Source: Antarcticirhabdus aurantiaca
GTDB lineage: Bacteria > Pseudomonadota > Alphaproteobacteria > Rhizobiales > Rhizobiaceae
Length of the DNA: 57,880 nt
Reading direction: 5' to 3'
Assembly (NCBI RefSeq): GCF_009765365.1
Contig: NZ_VTOM01000033.1
Coordinates: 1-57,880 of the forward strand
Positions 8,416-17,406 of the stretch are shown here, in pieces. The position numbers and the translations under genes were made by a program. Each line of letters opens with the position of its first letter. Positions within the stretch are counted from its first letter, which is position 1. The notes under the pieces are model-generated. The model had not been told where the DNA came from. It worked only from the letters and a program-made list of their open reading frames with translations, and searched no databases.

Positions 8416-9419
8416 TGTCGACGCACGCCCCCTTCGACGAGCGGCTGGACCGGCTCGTGAACCTCGACCTCGGCGGCCGCGGCGTCGAGCATCTCCATGC
8501 CGCCAACCGCGAACGGCAGGGCGCCTCGCCCATCGGCGCGGCGGCCGACGCCCTCCTCGCCGTCGAGCCCGGCGCGACGGTGATCTACACGACCGGCTCG
8601 GTCTCGCGGGCCTGGATCTCGCCGACGATCGGCGAGAACGACGGTCCGGCGGGGCTCGCCGCGCTCGTGCGCACGATGAGCCTCGCGCGCCGTACGCTGA
8701 ACGTCGTCCTCGCCGAGGGGACGCTGATCGAGGCGATCGGCAAGCTGATGACGGCCGCCGGCCTCACCGTCGTGCCGCTGGACAAGGCGCGGATCGCCTG
8801 CGCCGACAAGAGCCTCCTCGTCGTGACGCTCCTGCCGTTTACGACCGACGATGCGAAGGCACGCGTCGAAGCCGAAGTCCTGCTGGACGAACTGAAGCCG
8901 GCTCTCCTCTTCTCCACCGAGCGCGTCGGGCGCAATGCCGACGGCATCTACTGCTCGATGCGGGGGGTCGACTTCGGCGCCGAGCGGGCGCGCATCGACC
9001 ACGTGTTCGACGTCGCGATGGAGCGCGGCCTGCCCACGGTGGCGGTCGGCGATGGCGGCAACGAAATCGGCATGGGATCGATCGCTAAGGCCGTCGCCGC
9101 TCACGTGAGGTTCGGCGACGCGCGTCCCGCCGGCGGCGCCGGGATCGGCGCCATGACGAAGGCGCGGATTCTCGTGACGGCGGCGGTCTCGAACTGGGGC
9201 TGCTACGCGATCGCTGCCGCCATGGCGCTGCGCACGAAGAACCCGGCCCTCCTGCACACGCCCGAGATGGAGGGCTTCCTGCTGCGTCGGGGCGCCGAGA
9301 TCGGGCTCATCAATTCGGTCGACGGCATCGTCGACCCGAACGTCGACGGCGTGCCGCTCGGCACGCATGTCGCCATGGCGGAACTGGTGGGCGCGATCGT
9401 TCGCCCGGCCCTCCGCTGA
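8412..9419 (+). CDS. DUF4392 protein, D-glutamate-cyclase-like (paralog 2)
   Basis: The 335-residue protein is a diverged paralog of the gene two places upstream. It keeps PTIGENDGPAG near 71-81, STERVGRNADGIYCSMRG near 168-185, VGDGGNEIGMG near 212-222 and AVSNWGCYAIAA near 258-269. The ERxGxN form replaces ERDGPN, so the active-site loop differs and the substrates may differ too. It overlaps the PLP-enzyme stop by four bases (ATGA) and is followed 32 bp later by an amino-acid binding protein. The paralogs could act on two enantiomers or successive intermediates, or form a heteromer; none of this can be settled from sequence. Confidence 0.8.
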   Translation: MMSTHAPFDERLDRLVNLDLGGRGVEHLHAANRERQGASPIGAAADALLAVEPGATVIYTTGSVSRAWISPTIGENDGPAGLAALVRTMSLARRTLNVVLAEGTLIEAIGKLMTAAGLTVVPLDKARIACADKSLLVVTLLPFTTDDAKARVEAEVLLDELKPALLFSTERVGRNADGIYCSMRGVDFGAERARIDHVFDVAMERGLPTVAVGDGGNEIGMGSIAKAVAAHVRFGDARPAGGAGIGAMTKARILVTAAVSNWGCYAIAAAMALRTKNPALLHTPEMEGFLLRRGAEIGLINSVDGIVDPNVDGVPLGTHVAMAELVGAIVRPALR

Positions 9420-9451
9420 TCCACCCTTCGCAACCTCGAGAGGAGCATCGC

Positions 9452-10297
9452 ATGTTGAACGGCATCGCAAGAAGGATCGGTACCGCTCTGGCCGGCCTCG
9501 TCCTCCTGGTGGGCGCGGGCGCGCCGGCCATGGCCCAGGACGCCTCCCGGCTCGACGAGATGGTGGCGCGGGGCAAGCTGATCGTCGGCGTTTCCAGCGA
9601 GTCGCCGCCCTTCGGGTTCGTGGACGAGAACGGCCAGCTCGCCGGCTTCGACGTCGACATCGCCAAGCTCATCGCCCGCGTGACCTTCGGCAGCGAGGAC
9701 GCGGTGGAGTTCGTGCGCCAGAGCGCCGCGCAGCGCTGGCCGAACGCCCAGAACGGCACGATCGACTTCGGCGCGCAGACCACCTCGATCTACGCCGACC
9801 GGGCGCTGCAGGTCGGCTTCACGCGCTCCTACATCGACGGCGGCATCGTGATGATCGTGCGGGGCGACTCGCCCTACCAGACGCTGGAAGACCTCAACAC
9901 CTCCGACGTCACCCTCGCCAACCTGACGACGCCGACGCAGGAGGAACGCGCCAAGCGGCTCTTCCCGGAGGCCCAGCGCACGACCTTCGACGGCATCGCC
10001 GCCCAGTTCAACGCCGTGAAGCTCGGCCGTGCCCAGGCCGCCCAGCTCGATGCGCCCGTCGCCGCCTGGTACGTCAAGCAGAACCCGGACATGCGGGTCA
10101 TCGAAGGCACGCTGACCGGCGTCATCAACCCCGGCCTGTTCATGAAGCCCGGCGACTTCAAGCTCTGGCAGTATCTCGACACGGTCGTGGGCGAGATGAC
10201 CGGCGGATATCTCTTCAACGACTACAGCGCGATCTACGAGAAGTGGTTCGGCACCAAGCCGCGCAATGCGAAATGGTACCTGAACGCTCAGAACTAA
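9452..10297 (+). CDS. Polar amino-acid ABC transporter, periplasmic binding protein (system 1)
   Basis: The 281-residue protein has a Sec signal peptide ending near residue 28 (GAPAMA-QD). A family-3 solute-binding (HisJ/FliY-type) domain follows: GKLIVGVSSESPPFGFVDENG, then GFDVDIAKLIA. An RBS (GAGAGGAG) lies before ATG 9452. It would bind an amino acid in the periplasm and deliver it to the two permeases directly downstream. It has TTSIYADRALQVGFTRSY, where relatives contact the ligand. Its position right after the DUF4392/PLP genes links import to that chemistry. Ligand unknown. Confidence 0.9.
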   Translation: MLNGIARRIGTALAGLVLLVGAGAPAMAQDASRLDEMVARGKLIVGVSSESPPFGFVDENGQLAGFDVDIAKLIARVTFGSEDAVEFVRQSAAQRWPNAQNGTIDFGAQTTSIYADRALQVGFTRSYIDGGIVMIVRGDSPYQTLEDLNTSDVTLANLTTPTQEERAKRLFPEAQRTTFDGIAAQFNAVKLGRAQAAQLDAPVAAWYVKQNPDMRVIEGTLTGVINPGLFMKPGDFKLWQYLDTVVGEMTGGYLFNDYSAIYEKWFGTKPRNAKWYLNAQN

Positions 10298-10321
10298 GCA
10301 CTCGATAAGCGGAGGCCACCG

Positions 10322-10987
10322 ATGGACGTCGCGCCCTTCATCTCCTTCCTGACGAGATACTGGCCCGTCTTCGTCGATGGCCTCCAGATCACCGCCTTCG
10401 TCGCCGTTCTGGCCGCGCCCGCCGCCTTCATCGCCGGCATCCTTCTCGTGTTGCCGGCGGTCTCCGGCTGGAAGGGCCTCGCCGCCGTCGTGCGCGGCTT
10501 CGTCGAGCTGATGCGCAACACGCCGCTGCTCGTGCAGATCTACCTGCTCTACTTCGGGCTGCCGCTGCTGGGCATCTTCTGGGGCGCCATCACCTGCGGC
10601 GTCATCGCCATCGCCCTCCAGCACGGCGCGTTCCTGTCCGAGATCGTGCGGGCGGGCATCCAGTCGCTGAGCGTGCGCCAATGGGAGGCGGGCCAGTCGA
10701 TCGGCATGCGGCGCTTCGCGATCCTGCGCCTCGTGATCCTGCCTCAGGCGCTGATCAAGGTGACGCCGGCGCTCGGCAACCAGCTCATCGTCCTCGTGAA
10801 GGACACGTCCCTCGTCTCGGCCATCGGGGTCATGGACCTGACGCTCACCGGCAAGGTGCTGATCGAGCGCTCCGGCATGTCCTTCGAGGTCTTCATCGCC
10901 GTCGCGCTCTTCTACCTGATCCTCACCACCAGCCTCGGGATCGCGGCGCGGCTCGTCGAAACCTTCGTCGCCCGGAGATACGCCTGA
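10322..10987 (+). CDS. Polar amino-acid ABC transporter permease (system 1)
   Basis: The 221-residue inner-membrane protein belongs to the HisM/GlnP family. It has five predicted hydrophobic segments and the family hallmark [20 protein letters not shown]. The ATPase-contact loop is [22 protein letters not shown]. Its stop overlaps the next permease start by one base. Together the two permeases form the heterodimeric channel typical of HAAT/PAAT systems. Confidence 0.92.
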   Translation: MDVAPFISFLTRYWPVFVDGLQITAFVAVLAAPAAFIAGILLVLPAVSGWKGLAAVVRGFVELMRNTPLLVQIYLLYFGLPLLGIFWGAITCGVIAIALQHGAFLSEIVRAGIQSLSVRQWEAGQSIGMRRFAILRLVILPQALIKVTPALGNQLIVLVKDTSLVSAIGVMDLTLTGKVLIERSGMSFEVFIAVALFYLILTTSLGIAARLVETFVARRYA

Positions 10988-11634
10988 TGTTCCCGGTGCT
11001 GCAGTCCAACCTTCCCTATCTTCTGCAAGGGGCGGTCTACACCGTCGCGCTCTCGGCCTTCGTGGTCGTCTTCGGTGCCCTCCTCGGCATCGTCGTGGGC
11101 ACGATCGCCTCGGCCGCGCCCGCCCCGGTCCGCTGGCTCATCAACGCCTACGTCTTCGTGTTCCGGGGCGTCCCCGTCCTCGTGATCATGTTCCTCGGCT
11201 TCTACAGCTTCCCCGCCGTCGGCCTGCGGCTCGACGCCTACACGGCGGTCGCCATCTCGATGGTCGTCTACATCGGCGCCTTCGTCACCGAGGCCGTGCG
11301 CGGCGCCATCGCCGCCGTGCCCAAGGGCCAGGTCGAAGCCGCGATGAGCATCGGCATGCGGCGCATCCCGATGCTGCGCGAGATCATCGTTCCGCAGGCT
11401 CTGCGCCTCGCCGTCGCCCCGGTCCTCAACATCTCGCTGATGGCGATCAAGCAGACGTCCTACGCCTCGATCGTCGGGGCCTGGGAGCTCTCCTTCGCCG
11501 CGCGCGAGGTGGTGGAGCGCACGCTCGCCGCCTTCGAGATCTTTCTCGGCGTGATGATCATCTACTTCCTGATCTGCTACCCGCTCTCGAAGGCCGCCGC
11601 CCTTGCCGAGAAGCGCTTTTCCTACGTCCATTGA
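10987..11634 (+). CDS. Polar amino-acid ABC transporter permease (system 1)
   Basis: ATG 10987 overlaps the previous stop (TGATG) and gives a 215-residue HisM/HisQ-like permease. The frame is open upstream, but that part is only a shadow of the first permease. [18 protein letters not shown] and the ATPase-contact loop [22 protein letters not shown] are clear. It pairs with the preceding permease. The ATPase gene follows after 11 bp with its own RBS. Confidence 0.9.
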   Translation: MFPVLQSNLPYLLQGAVYTVALSAFVVVFGALLGIVVGTIASAAPAPVRWLINAYVFVFRGVPVLVIMFLGFYSFPAVGLRLDAYTAVAISMVVYIGAFVTEAVRGAIAAVPKGQVEAAMSIGMRRIPMLREIIVPQALRLAVAPVLNISLMAIKQTSYASIVGAWELSFAAREVVERTLAAFEIFLGVMIIYFLICYPLSKAAALAEKRFSYVH

Positions 11635-11645
11635 GGGAGCGGAGC

Positions 11646-12425
11646 ATGACCTCCACGGCCAGCGACCCCATCGTTTCCGTCCGCAAGCTGCACAAGTCCT
11701 TCGACAAGCTCGAAGTGCTGAAGGGCATCGATCTCGATGTGCGGCGCGGCGAGGTCGTCGTCGTCCTCGGGCCCAGCGGCTCGGGCAAGTCCACCATGCT
11801 GCGCTGCATCAACTTCCTCGAGACCTTCCAGAGCGGCACCATCACGGTGGACGGCCGGCCCGTCGGCTACGAGGCGGGCGATCACCGCAGGCCGCTCGGC
11901 GAAGCTCGGAACGCCAAGGTTCGCGAGCATGTCGGCATGGTCTTCCAGAGCTACAACCTGTTTCCCCACCGCACCGTCATCGAGAACGTCATGATGGGCC
12001 CCGTGAAGGTGAAGAAGGTGGCGCGGGCGCTGGCCCGCGAAAAGGGCATGGCGCTCCTTGCCAAGGTCGGCATGGACCACAAGGCGGACGCCTATCCCGG
12101 CCAGCTCTCCGGCGGCCAGCAGCAGCGCGTCGCCATCGCCCGCTCGCTGGCGATGGAGCCTTCGGTCATGCTCTTCGACGAGGTGACCTCGGCGCTCGAC
12201 CCCGAGCTCGTCGGCGAGGTGCTGAAGGTGATGCGGGGCCTCGCGCAGGAGGGCATGACGATGATCGTCGTGACCCACGAGATGGGCTTCGCGCGCCAGG
12301 TGGCGGACCGCGTGGTCTTCATGGACGGCGGCGTCATCGTCGAGGAAGGCGCGCCCGGCGACATCATGGCCGCCCCGAAGACCGAGCGCTTCGGCAACTT
12401 CCTCTCGCGGAACCTCGACCAGTGA
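11646..12425 (+). CDS. Amino-acid ABC transporter ATPase (first of two)
   Basis: The product is 259 residues from ATG 11646, chosen because GAGGGAGCGG lies just upstream; an in-frame TTG at 11631 would add five residues. All nucleotide-binding motifs are present: Walker [11 protein letters not shown]-loop FQSYNLFPH, signature LSGGQQQR, Walker [15 protein letters not shown] and the switch His in VVTHEMG. It is a HisP/GlnQ-type ATPase. It has a 10-15 residue insertion before the Q-loop ([16 protein letters not shown]) also seen in histidine/octopine-type members. Its stop overlaps the GTG start of a second ATPase. Confidence 0.93.
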   Translation: MTSTASDPIVSVRKLHKSFDKLEVLKGIDLDVRRGEVVVVLGPSGSGKSTMLRCINFLETFQSGTITVDGRPVGYEAGDHRRPLGEARNAKVREHVGMVFQSYNLFPHRTVIENVMMGPVKVKKVARALAREKGMALLAKVGMDHKADAYPGQLSGGQQQRVAIARSLAMEPSVMLFDEVTSALDPELVGEVLKVMRGLAQEGMTMIVVTHEMGFARQVADRVVFMDGGVIVEEGAPGDIMAAPKTERFGNFLSRNLDQ

Positions 12426-13183
12426 CGGCGCCCCTGGAACGAGGCGCGGACACGATCCTCGCGCTGGAGGACATCCATCTCAGCTATGGCGAACTCCACG
12501 TCCTCAGGGGCGTCAGCCTGACGGTCCGCCGGGGCGAGGTCGTGGTCCTGATCGGACCGAGCGGCGGGGGCAAGAGTTCGCTCCTGCGCACGGTCAACGT
12601 CCTCCAGCCGATCACGCGCGGGCGCATCCTCCTCGAAGGCGAGGAGATCTCGGCGGGGGGCGTCGACGAGGACACGATCCGCCAGCGCGTCGGCATGGTG
12701 TTCCAGCAGTACCACCTCTTCCCGCACCTGACGGTCCTGAAGAACCTGACGCTCGCGCCCCGGCGCGTCTTCCGCGAGCCGGCCGCCGAGGCGGAGGTCC
12801 GCGCCCGCGAGCTTCTCGCCCGCGTCGGACTGTCGGAGAAGGCGGGTCATTATCCCGACCAGCTGTCCGGCGGCCAGCAGCAGCGCGTCGCCATCGCCCG
12901 CGCGCTGATGATGAAGCCGAGCGTGATGCTCTTCGACGAGGTGACCTCGGCGCTCGACCCCGAACTCGTCGGCGAGGTGCTGGGCGTCATGAAGGATCTG
13001 GCGAAGTCCGGCATGACCATGCTCGTCGTCACCCACGAGATGGGCTTCGCCCGGGACGTCGGCGACAAGGTCGTCCTGATGGCGGAAGGGGTCGTGGTCG
13101 AGGAGGGACCGCCCTCGCAGGTCCTCGTCGACCCCAAATCCGAGCGCACGCGCCAGTTCCTCGCCCGCACGCAGCACGCCTGA
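12422..13183 (+). CDS. Amino-acid ABC transporter ATPase (second of two)
   Basis: GTG 12422 overlaps the previous stop (GTGA) and gives 253 residues. Walker [10 protein letters not shown], signature LSGGQQQR, Walker [15 protein letters not shown] and VVTHEMG are intact. It lacks the insertion present in its neighbour, so the two ATPases are diverged paralogs and not a very recent duplication. Position suggests it energises the second permease pair, whose binding protein begins 33 bp downstream. ATPases of this family can also be shared between systems. Confidence 0.92.
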   Translation: MTAPLERGADTILALEDIHLSYGELHVLRGVSLTVRRGEVVVLIGPSGGGKSSLLRTVNVLQPITRGRILLEGEEISAGGVDEDTIRQRVGMVFQQYHLFPHLTVLKNLTLAPRRVFREPAAEAEVRARELLARVGLSEKAGHYPDQLSGGQQQRVAIARALMMKPSVMLFDEVTSALDPELVGEVLGVMKDLAKSGMTMLVVTHEMGFARDVGDKVVLMAEGVVVEEGPPSQVLVDPKSERTRQFLARTQHA

Positions 13184-13216
13184 ATCGATGTCTTCCCACC
13201 CGAAAGGACCGTCCGC

Positions 13217-14077
13217 ATGATCCGCACGCTCACCGCCGTCCTGTCGACCCTTCTTCTCGCCGGCACCGCCGCCGCCCAGAGCGTCGACGTTCCCCTTCCG
13301 GCCGCCGTCAAGGCGAACGGCAAGCTCTTCGTCGGCGTCCATTGCGGCTATCCGCCCGCCGGCTATGTCGGCCTCGACGGCAAGCCCGTCGGCTACGAGA
13401 TCGCCTTCGCCAGGAAGATCGCCGAATATGCCTTCGGCAGCCCGGACGCGCTGGAGACGCAATGCGTCAACGAGGGGAACCGCATCCCCTTCCTCCAGTC
13501 CGGCAAGATCGACATGATCCTCGCCTCGCTGGCCTACACGCCCGCCCGCGCCGAGCAGATCGCCTATTCGCAGCCGATCTGGGTGAGCAATCTCCAGCTC
13601 GTCGTGCCGGTGGATTCGCCGATCCAGGACTATGCCGACCTCGCCGGCAAGTCGGTCGCCACCCCGACGGGCAGCACCTACCAAACCTGGCTCGGCAAGT
13701 GCCATCCGGAGGCGACGGTCGTGCCGGCGCAGAACGCCGGCGAGCTCGGCACGCTGCTCTCGCAGGGGCGCGTCGACGCCTTCGCCTTCATCGACATCTA
13801 CGACTACAACTTCGTCCGCAACCAGCCGCGCTACCGAGTCACCGGCACGCTCGCCGCCTCGGCCATGCAGGGCGTCGGCATCGCCAAGGGGAACGGCGAG
13901 CTCCTCGCCTGGGTCGACGCCGTCGTGGACGACCTTCGGAAGAAGGACTTCTTCTTCGAGGCCTTCTCCGCCGAGATCAAGGACGAGGCCTTCGTGAAGC
14001 AGTACCGGGACGTCGTGCCCGGACCGAACGTGACGCTCGACTACGCCAAGAGCGGCGCACTCGACTGCAACGACTGA
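13217..14077 (+). CDS. Polar amino-acid ABC transporter, periplasmic binding protein (system 2)
   Basis: The 286-residue protein has a short Sec signal peptide ([20 protein letters not shown], cleavage near residue 20-21). Its family-3 solute-binding domain contains [21 protein letters not shown] and [16 protein letters not shown]. It has cysteines in [19 protein letters not shown] and near the C-terminus (LDCND), more than system 1's protein, so disulfides are possible. RBS AAAGGA precedes ATG 13217. The ligand probably differs from system 1's but is unknown. A strong hairpin follows the gene. Confidence 0.9.
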   Translation: MIRTLTAVLSTLLLAGTAAAQSVDVPLPAAVKANGKLFVGVHCGYPPAGYVGLDGKPVGYEIAFARKIAEYAFGSPDALETQCVNEGNRIPFLQSGKIDMILASLAYTPARAEQIAYSQPIWVSNLQLVVPVDSPIQDYADLAGKSVATPTGSTYQTWLGKCHPEATVVPAQNAGELGTLLSQGRVDAFAFIDIYDYNFVRNQPRYRVTGTLAASAMQGVGIAKGNGELLAWVDAVVDDLRKKDFFFEAFSAEIKDEAFVKQYRDVVPGPNVTLDYAKSGALDCND

Positions 14078-14095
14078 CCCATCCCTTTCGAACGC

Positions 14096-14123
14096 GCGGC
14101 CCCGGGCGAGTTGCCCGGGCCGC
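14096..14123 (+). terminator. Hairpin between binding-protein and permease genes
   Basis: GCGGCCCCGGGC (14096-14107) pairs with GCCCGGGCCGC (14113-14123) around a 5-nt loop, with one bulged C and no T-tract. Such hairpins after binding-protein genes often protect that mRNA segment or attenuate read-through, giving more binding protein than permease. Confidence 0.6.
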
Positions 14124-14144
14124 CGATCAGTCCGGACGCTTGCC

Positions 14145-14807
14145 ATGGGCGAAACGCTCCTCGACGACCTTCCGGCCCTCCTGAACGGGCTCGGCAACAG
14201 CCTCCTCGTCAGCGCGATCGGGATCACCGTCTCGGTCGTTCTCGGGATCGCGCTCGGGGCAGCGCGCAACGCGGGCGTGCCCGTCCTTTCCCAGGCGATC
14301 GCGGTCTACGTGAACGTCTTCCGCTGCACGCCGCTGCTCGTCCAGATCTTCATGCTCTACTTCGCCCTGCCGGAGATCGGCATCCGGCTGTCGCCCTTCC
14401 AGACGTCCTGGATCGCGCTCGCGCTCTGGGGCGCCGCCTATCACACCGAGATCTTCCGCGCCGGCTTCAAGGCCGTGCCGCCGGCCGAGATCCTCGCCGC
14501 CCGCGCCCTCGGCATGCCGGCGCGGCGCACCTTTCTCGACGTGACGCTGCCGCTCGGCCTGCGCGCCACCATCCCGGCCGCGACCACGATGGCGATCGGC
14601 CAGTTCCGCTCGTCGTCCTTCATGGTCGTCGTCGGCTACCAGGAGCTCACCTACGTCGCCAACGGGCTCGTCTCGCAGACCTTCCGCGTCTTCGAGATCT
14701 TCGGCATGGCCGCCCTGATGTACTTCCTCACCTGCACCCTGATCGGGGCCGCCTCCCGCGGCTTCGAGACCTGGCTGCGCGTTCCCGGCACGAGGACGGC
14801 CCGATGA
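14145..14807 (+). CDS. Polar amino-acid ABC transporter permease (system 2)
   Basis: The 220-residue inner-membrane permease is of the HisM/GlnP family. It has NVFRCTPLLVQIFMLYFALPEIG and the ATPase-contact loop EILAARALGMPARRTFLDVTLPLG. It starts 22 bp after the hairpin. Its stop overlaps the next gene's ATG by four bases. It forms the channel with the following permease, and the ATPase is probably the one encoded upstream of the binding protein. Confidence 0.92.
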   Translation: MGETLLDDLPALLNGLGNSLLVSAIGITVSVVLGIALGAARNAGVPVLSQAIAVYVNVFRCTPLLVQIFMLYFALPEIGIRLSPFQTSWIALALWGAAYHTEIFRAGFKAVPPAEILAARALGMPARRTFLDVTLPLGLRATIPAATTMAIGQFRSSSFMVVVGYQELTYVANGLVSQTFRVFEIFGMAALMYFLTCTLIGAASRGFETWLRVPGTRTAR

Positions 14808-15466
14808 ACGAAGCCTGGATCGGACCGGTCGTCGCCCATCTCGGGCGCGGGCTCCTCGTCACGCTGTGGATCTCCCTTCTCAGCGTCGTGGTCGCAACGG
14901 TCGTCGGCATCGCCGTCGGCTCGTTGGCGACCAGCCCGAAGCCGGCGCTGCGCGCCGTCGTGCGCGGCTACGTCACGCTGTTCAGGGGCATCCCCTCGCT
15001 CCTGATCCTCCTCTGCGTCTTCTTCGCCCTGCCGCAGATCGGGCTGGCAACCGGCCCGCTGACGGCCTCGGTGATCGGCCTCGGGCTCTGGGGCTCGGCC
15101 AACATCGCCGAAGCGGCGCGCGGCGCGCTCTTCTCCATCTCGCCGCACCAGGGCGAGGCCGCCCGCGCCCTCGGCATGAGCGCACGGGCGACGCTGCGCG
15201 ACGTCCTCCTGCCCCAGGCGGCGCGCCGCTTCCTGCCGCCCTATATCGGCCAGCTCACCGTCCTCATCCACGCGAGCGCCCTAACCTCGGTCGTCGGCGT
15301 GTCCGACATCCTCGGCTCGGCCCGCCAGATGATCGAGCGCCTCGCCTATATGGGGCCGGACTCGCACGCCATCCTGATCTACGGCATGGTCCTCGCCGTC
15401 TTCTTCGCCATCTGCTACCCCCTGACGCTGCTCGCCGACTACGCCGAAAGGCGCCTGCGCGTCTGA
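14804..15466 (+). CDS. Polar amino-acid ABC transporter permease (system 2)
   Basis: ATG 14804 overlaps the upstream stop (ATGA), giving 220 residues. The upstream open frame is an artefact of the GC-rich sequence. Family hallmarks are TLFRGIPSLLILLCVFFALPQIG and the loop GEAARALGMSARATLRDVLLPQAA. Five hydrophobic segments are apparent. It is the last gene of the tightly coupled stretch; a 459-bp gap follows. Confidence 0.9.
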   Translation: MNEAWIGPVVAHLGRGLLVTLWISLLSVVVATVVGIAVGSLATSPKPALRAVVRGYVTLFRGIPSLLILLCVFFALPQIGLATGPLTASVIGLGLWGSANIAEAARGALFSISPHQGEAARALGMSARATLRDVLLPQAARRFLPPYIGQLTVLIHASALTSVVGVSDILGSARQMIERLAYMGPDSHAILIYGMVLAVFFAICYPLTLLADYAERRLRV

Positions 15467-15925
15467 CCCGGCCGCCCCGCCTTCTTCCAGAACTCCGGCT
15501 TGCATCCGCCGAACCGCGGCCAACGCCCCAGAACAGATCCGCCGTTAGATGGAGTTTGCAGGGCGAGTGATCCGCTGCCGGTCCTTGAACCGCCGGAAGC
15601 TTGAGCTTTCCACGTCGTCACGGCGGAAAGCCGGCGGCGCCGTCGGGATTCATGAACGAGCGAGGTGCCGATCGCCGAGCCGACGATCCTCGTCGGCCTC
15701 AGCCAGTGCATCCGGCTGTTGCTGGCGATGCTGGTGCTCGCCGGGTAAGCTGGCGCGGAAGGGCTTCGGGGCCGGGTTGACGCGCGCCCCGTCCGCGTGC
15801 AGCTCGGGCGCGGCCTCCTGACGAGCCCGTCGATCGTCGCCGTCGCGCGCCTTCTCGACAGGCTGTCGCGCGCCACCTTCGATCGCGCCCTCCGCCCGAC
15901 GATCCCTGAACCCGAGGACGCGCCC
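15467..15925. other. 459-bp gap with no convincing gene
   Basis: The plus strand contains a hydrophobic 27-residue stretch from GTG 15664 (AEPTILVGLSQCIRLLLAMLVLAG) that ends at a TAA. After a frame change, more coding-like sequence (LGRGLLTSPSIVAVARLLDRL) runs in frame into the next gene. This could be a decayed gene, but I cannot name its family. No strong hairpin or promoter stands out. Confidence 0.35.
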
Positions 15926-16723
15926 ATGACCATCACCGCCCGCATCGGCATCGTCGGCGGCAATGGCTGGCTCGGCAGCGCCATCGCCTCGGCCGTTCTC
16001 GCCTCCGGCCGCCTCGATCCCGCGCGCCTGACCATTTCCGGCCGCTCGGACCGCCGCGGCACGGCCGAAACGCCGGGCGTCCACTGGACCCAGAGCAACC
16101 GCGAGCTCACCGAGCGCTCCGACGTCGTGGTCCTGTCGGTGCGCCCGCAGGACTTTTCGGACCTCTCGATCGACGCCCGCGGCAAGCTCGTCCTGTCCGT
16201 GATGGCCGGCATTGCTGCGGACACGATCGCCGAGCGAACGGGAGCGGCTGAGGTGGTCCGCTCGATCCCGAACGCCGCCGCCGCGATCCGCCGTTCCTTC
16301 ACGCCCTGGTACGCCCTGCCCGCCGTCTCGGCCGAGAACAAGGCCCTCGTTCAGGCGCTGTTCGAGACCTGCGGCGAAGCGGCCGAGGTGCCTCGGGAAG
16401 CCCATATCGACTACTGCGTCGGCATGACCGGCTCGGGCGCGGCCTTTCCCGCCCTTCTCGCCAGCGCGCTGATCGACCATGCCCTCGCCCAAGGCCTGCC
16501 TCGGGACTTCGCCGAGCGCGCAGCGCGCAGCGTCGTCGCCGATGCGAGCCAGCTGCTTCGTGGCGAGAACGGCGATCCGTCGCGCATCGTGCAGGAGATG
16601 ATCGACTATCGCGGCACCACCGCGGCGGCCCTGGCCACCATGCAGGACAAGGGCTTCGCCGACGCCGTCGCGGCCGGGCTCGACGCGGCCGGCGCCAAGG
16701 CCACGGCCCTGTCGGCCGGCTGA
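15926..16723 (+). CDS. proC: Pyrroline-5-carboxylate reductase-like protein
   Basis: ATG 15926, preceded by CGAGGA, gives 265 residues. The Rossmann motif is IGIVGGNGWLGSAIASAVL, and VVVLSVRPQDF matches the NADPH-binding strand of ProC. The dimer domain has VGMTGSGAAFPALLASALIDHAL and TAAALATMQDKGF, where ProC normally reads TSPGGTT.A...L. The glycine-rich dimer motif is replaced by IDYRGTTAAAL. ProC reduces 1-pyrroline-5-carboxylate to proline in the cytosol. Given the amino-acid operon upstream and the diverged substrate loop, this may be an accessory paralog acting on a related cyclic imine (inference). The reading frame extends upstream, but the motif position fixes the start. Confidence 0.78.
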   Translation: MTITARIGIVGGNGWLGSAIASAVLASGRLDPARLTISGRSDRRGTAETPGVHWTQSNRELTERSDVVVLSVRPQDFSDLSIDARGKLVLSVMAGIAADTIAERTGAAEVVRSIPNAAAAIRRSFTPWYALPAVSAENKALVQALFETCGEAAEVPREAHIDYCVGMTGSGAAFPALLASALIDHALAQGLPRDFAERAARSVVADASQLLRGENGDPSRIVQEMIDYRGTTAAALATMQDKGFADAVAAGLDAAGAKATALSAG

Positions 16724-16755
16724 AACGGAGACGGCGTCGGGAGGATGTGACCACC

Positions 16756-17349
16756 ATGACCGAACGGGACCCGCGCCTCGGCGCCTTCGTCGAGAGCCTT
16801 CGCCGGGCCTTCGACGCCGCGACCCTCGAAGCGGAACCCCGCGCCTCGATGGACCGCATCTTCGCGGCTCTGGGCGACGTGGCGCCGGCCGGCACCGGGG
16901 TGCCCGCGCGCCGCGAGGTGTGCCGCCACCTGTCCGCCGCCTTCGCCGCGCTTGCCGACGCACCCGCACCGCTCGCGCGCCTCGCCCGCGACTTCGCGGC
17001 GCTGGAGCCCCGGCTCGCCTGGAAGCCTCGGCCGGCGGGCGGCCCCTTCGCCAGCGACAACTGGGCGGAGGGTCACGCCAACGCCATGGTGATCGGCCCG
17101 GGCGGGCTGGAGGAGCGCGGCGACGTGATGATCGGCGCCTCGCTGCTCGGCCCGCACGTGCGCTATCCCGACCACGATCACGGGCCGGAGGAAACCTATC
17201 TCGTGCTCTCGCCCGGCCGCTTCCGCCACGGCGACAGCGACTGGTTCGAGCCGGGCATCGGCGGCACTCTGTTCAACGTGCCGAACATCCGCCACGCCAT
17301 GGCCTCGGGCGACGCTCCGCTCCTCGCGCTCTGGTGCCTGCGCGTGTGA
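16756..17349 (+). CDS. DMSP-lyase-family cupin (DddQ/DddL-like)
   Basis: The 197-residue protein starts at ATG 16756 with GGGAGGA about 10 bp upstream; a GTG at 16747 is possible. It has an alpha-helical N-terminal half (residues 1-95) and a C-terminal cupin, as in the DMSP lyase family. The predicted metal ligands are H142, E146, Y148 and H180 (in DHGPEETY and NIRHAM). The spacing H-x3-E-x-Y-x31-H is the one I recall for DddQ. GPHVRYPDHDH and the terminal LLALWCLRV also fit. DddQ-type enzymes cleave dimethylsulfoniopropionate to acrylate and dimethyl sulfide. Relatives in land bacteria may have other substrates, so activity is unproven. Confidence 0.72.
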   Translation: MTERDPRLGAFVESLRRAFDAATLEAEPRASMDRIFAALGDVAPAGTGVPARREVCRHLSAAFAALADAPAPLARLARDFAALEPRLAWKPRPAGGPFASDNWAEGHANAMVIGPGGLEERGDVMIGASLLGPHVRYPDHDHGPEETYLVLSPGRFRHGDSDWFEPGIGGTLFNVPNIRHAMASGDAPLLALWCLRV

Positions 17350-17406
17350 AGCGAGTCCAGCGAAGGCGGCGGGCGAGCTGGCGCAGCAGCCGGCGCCAGC
17401 GTGCCG

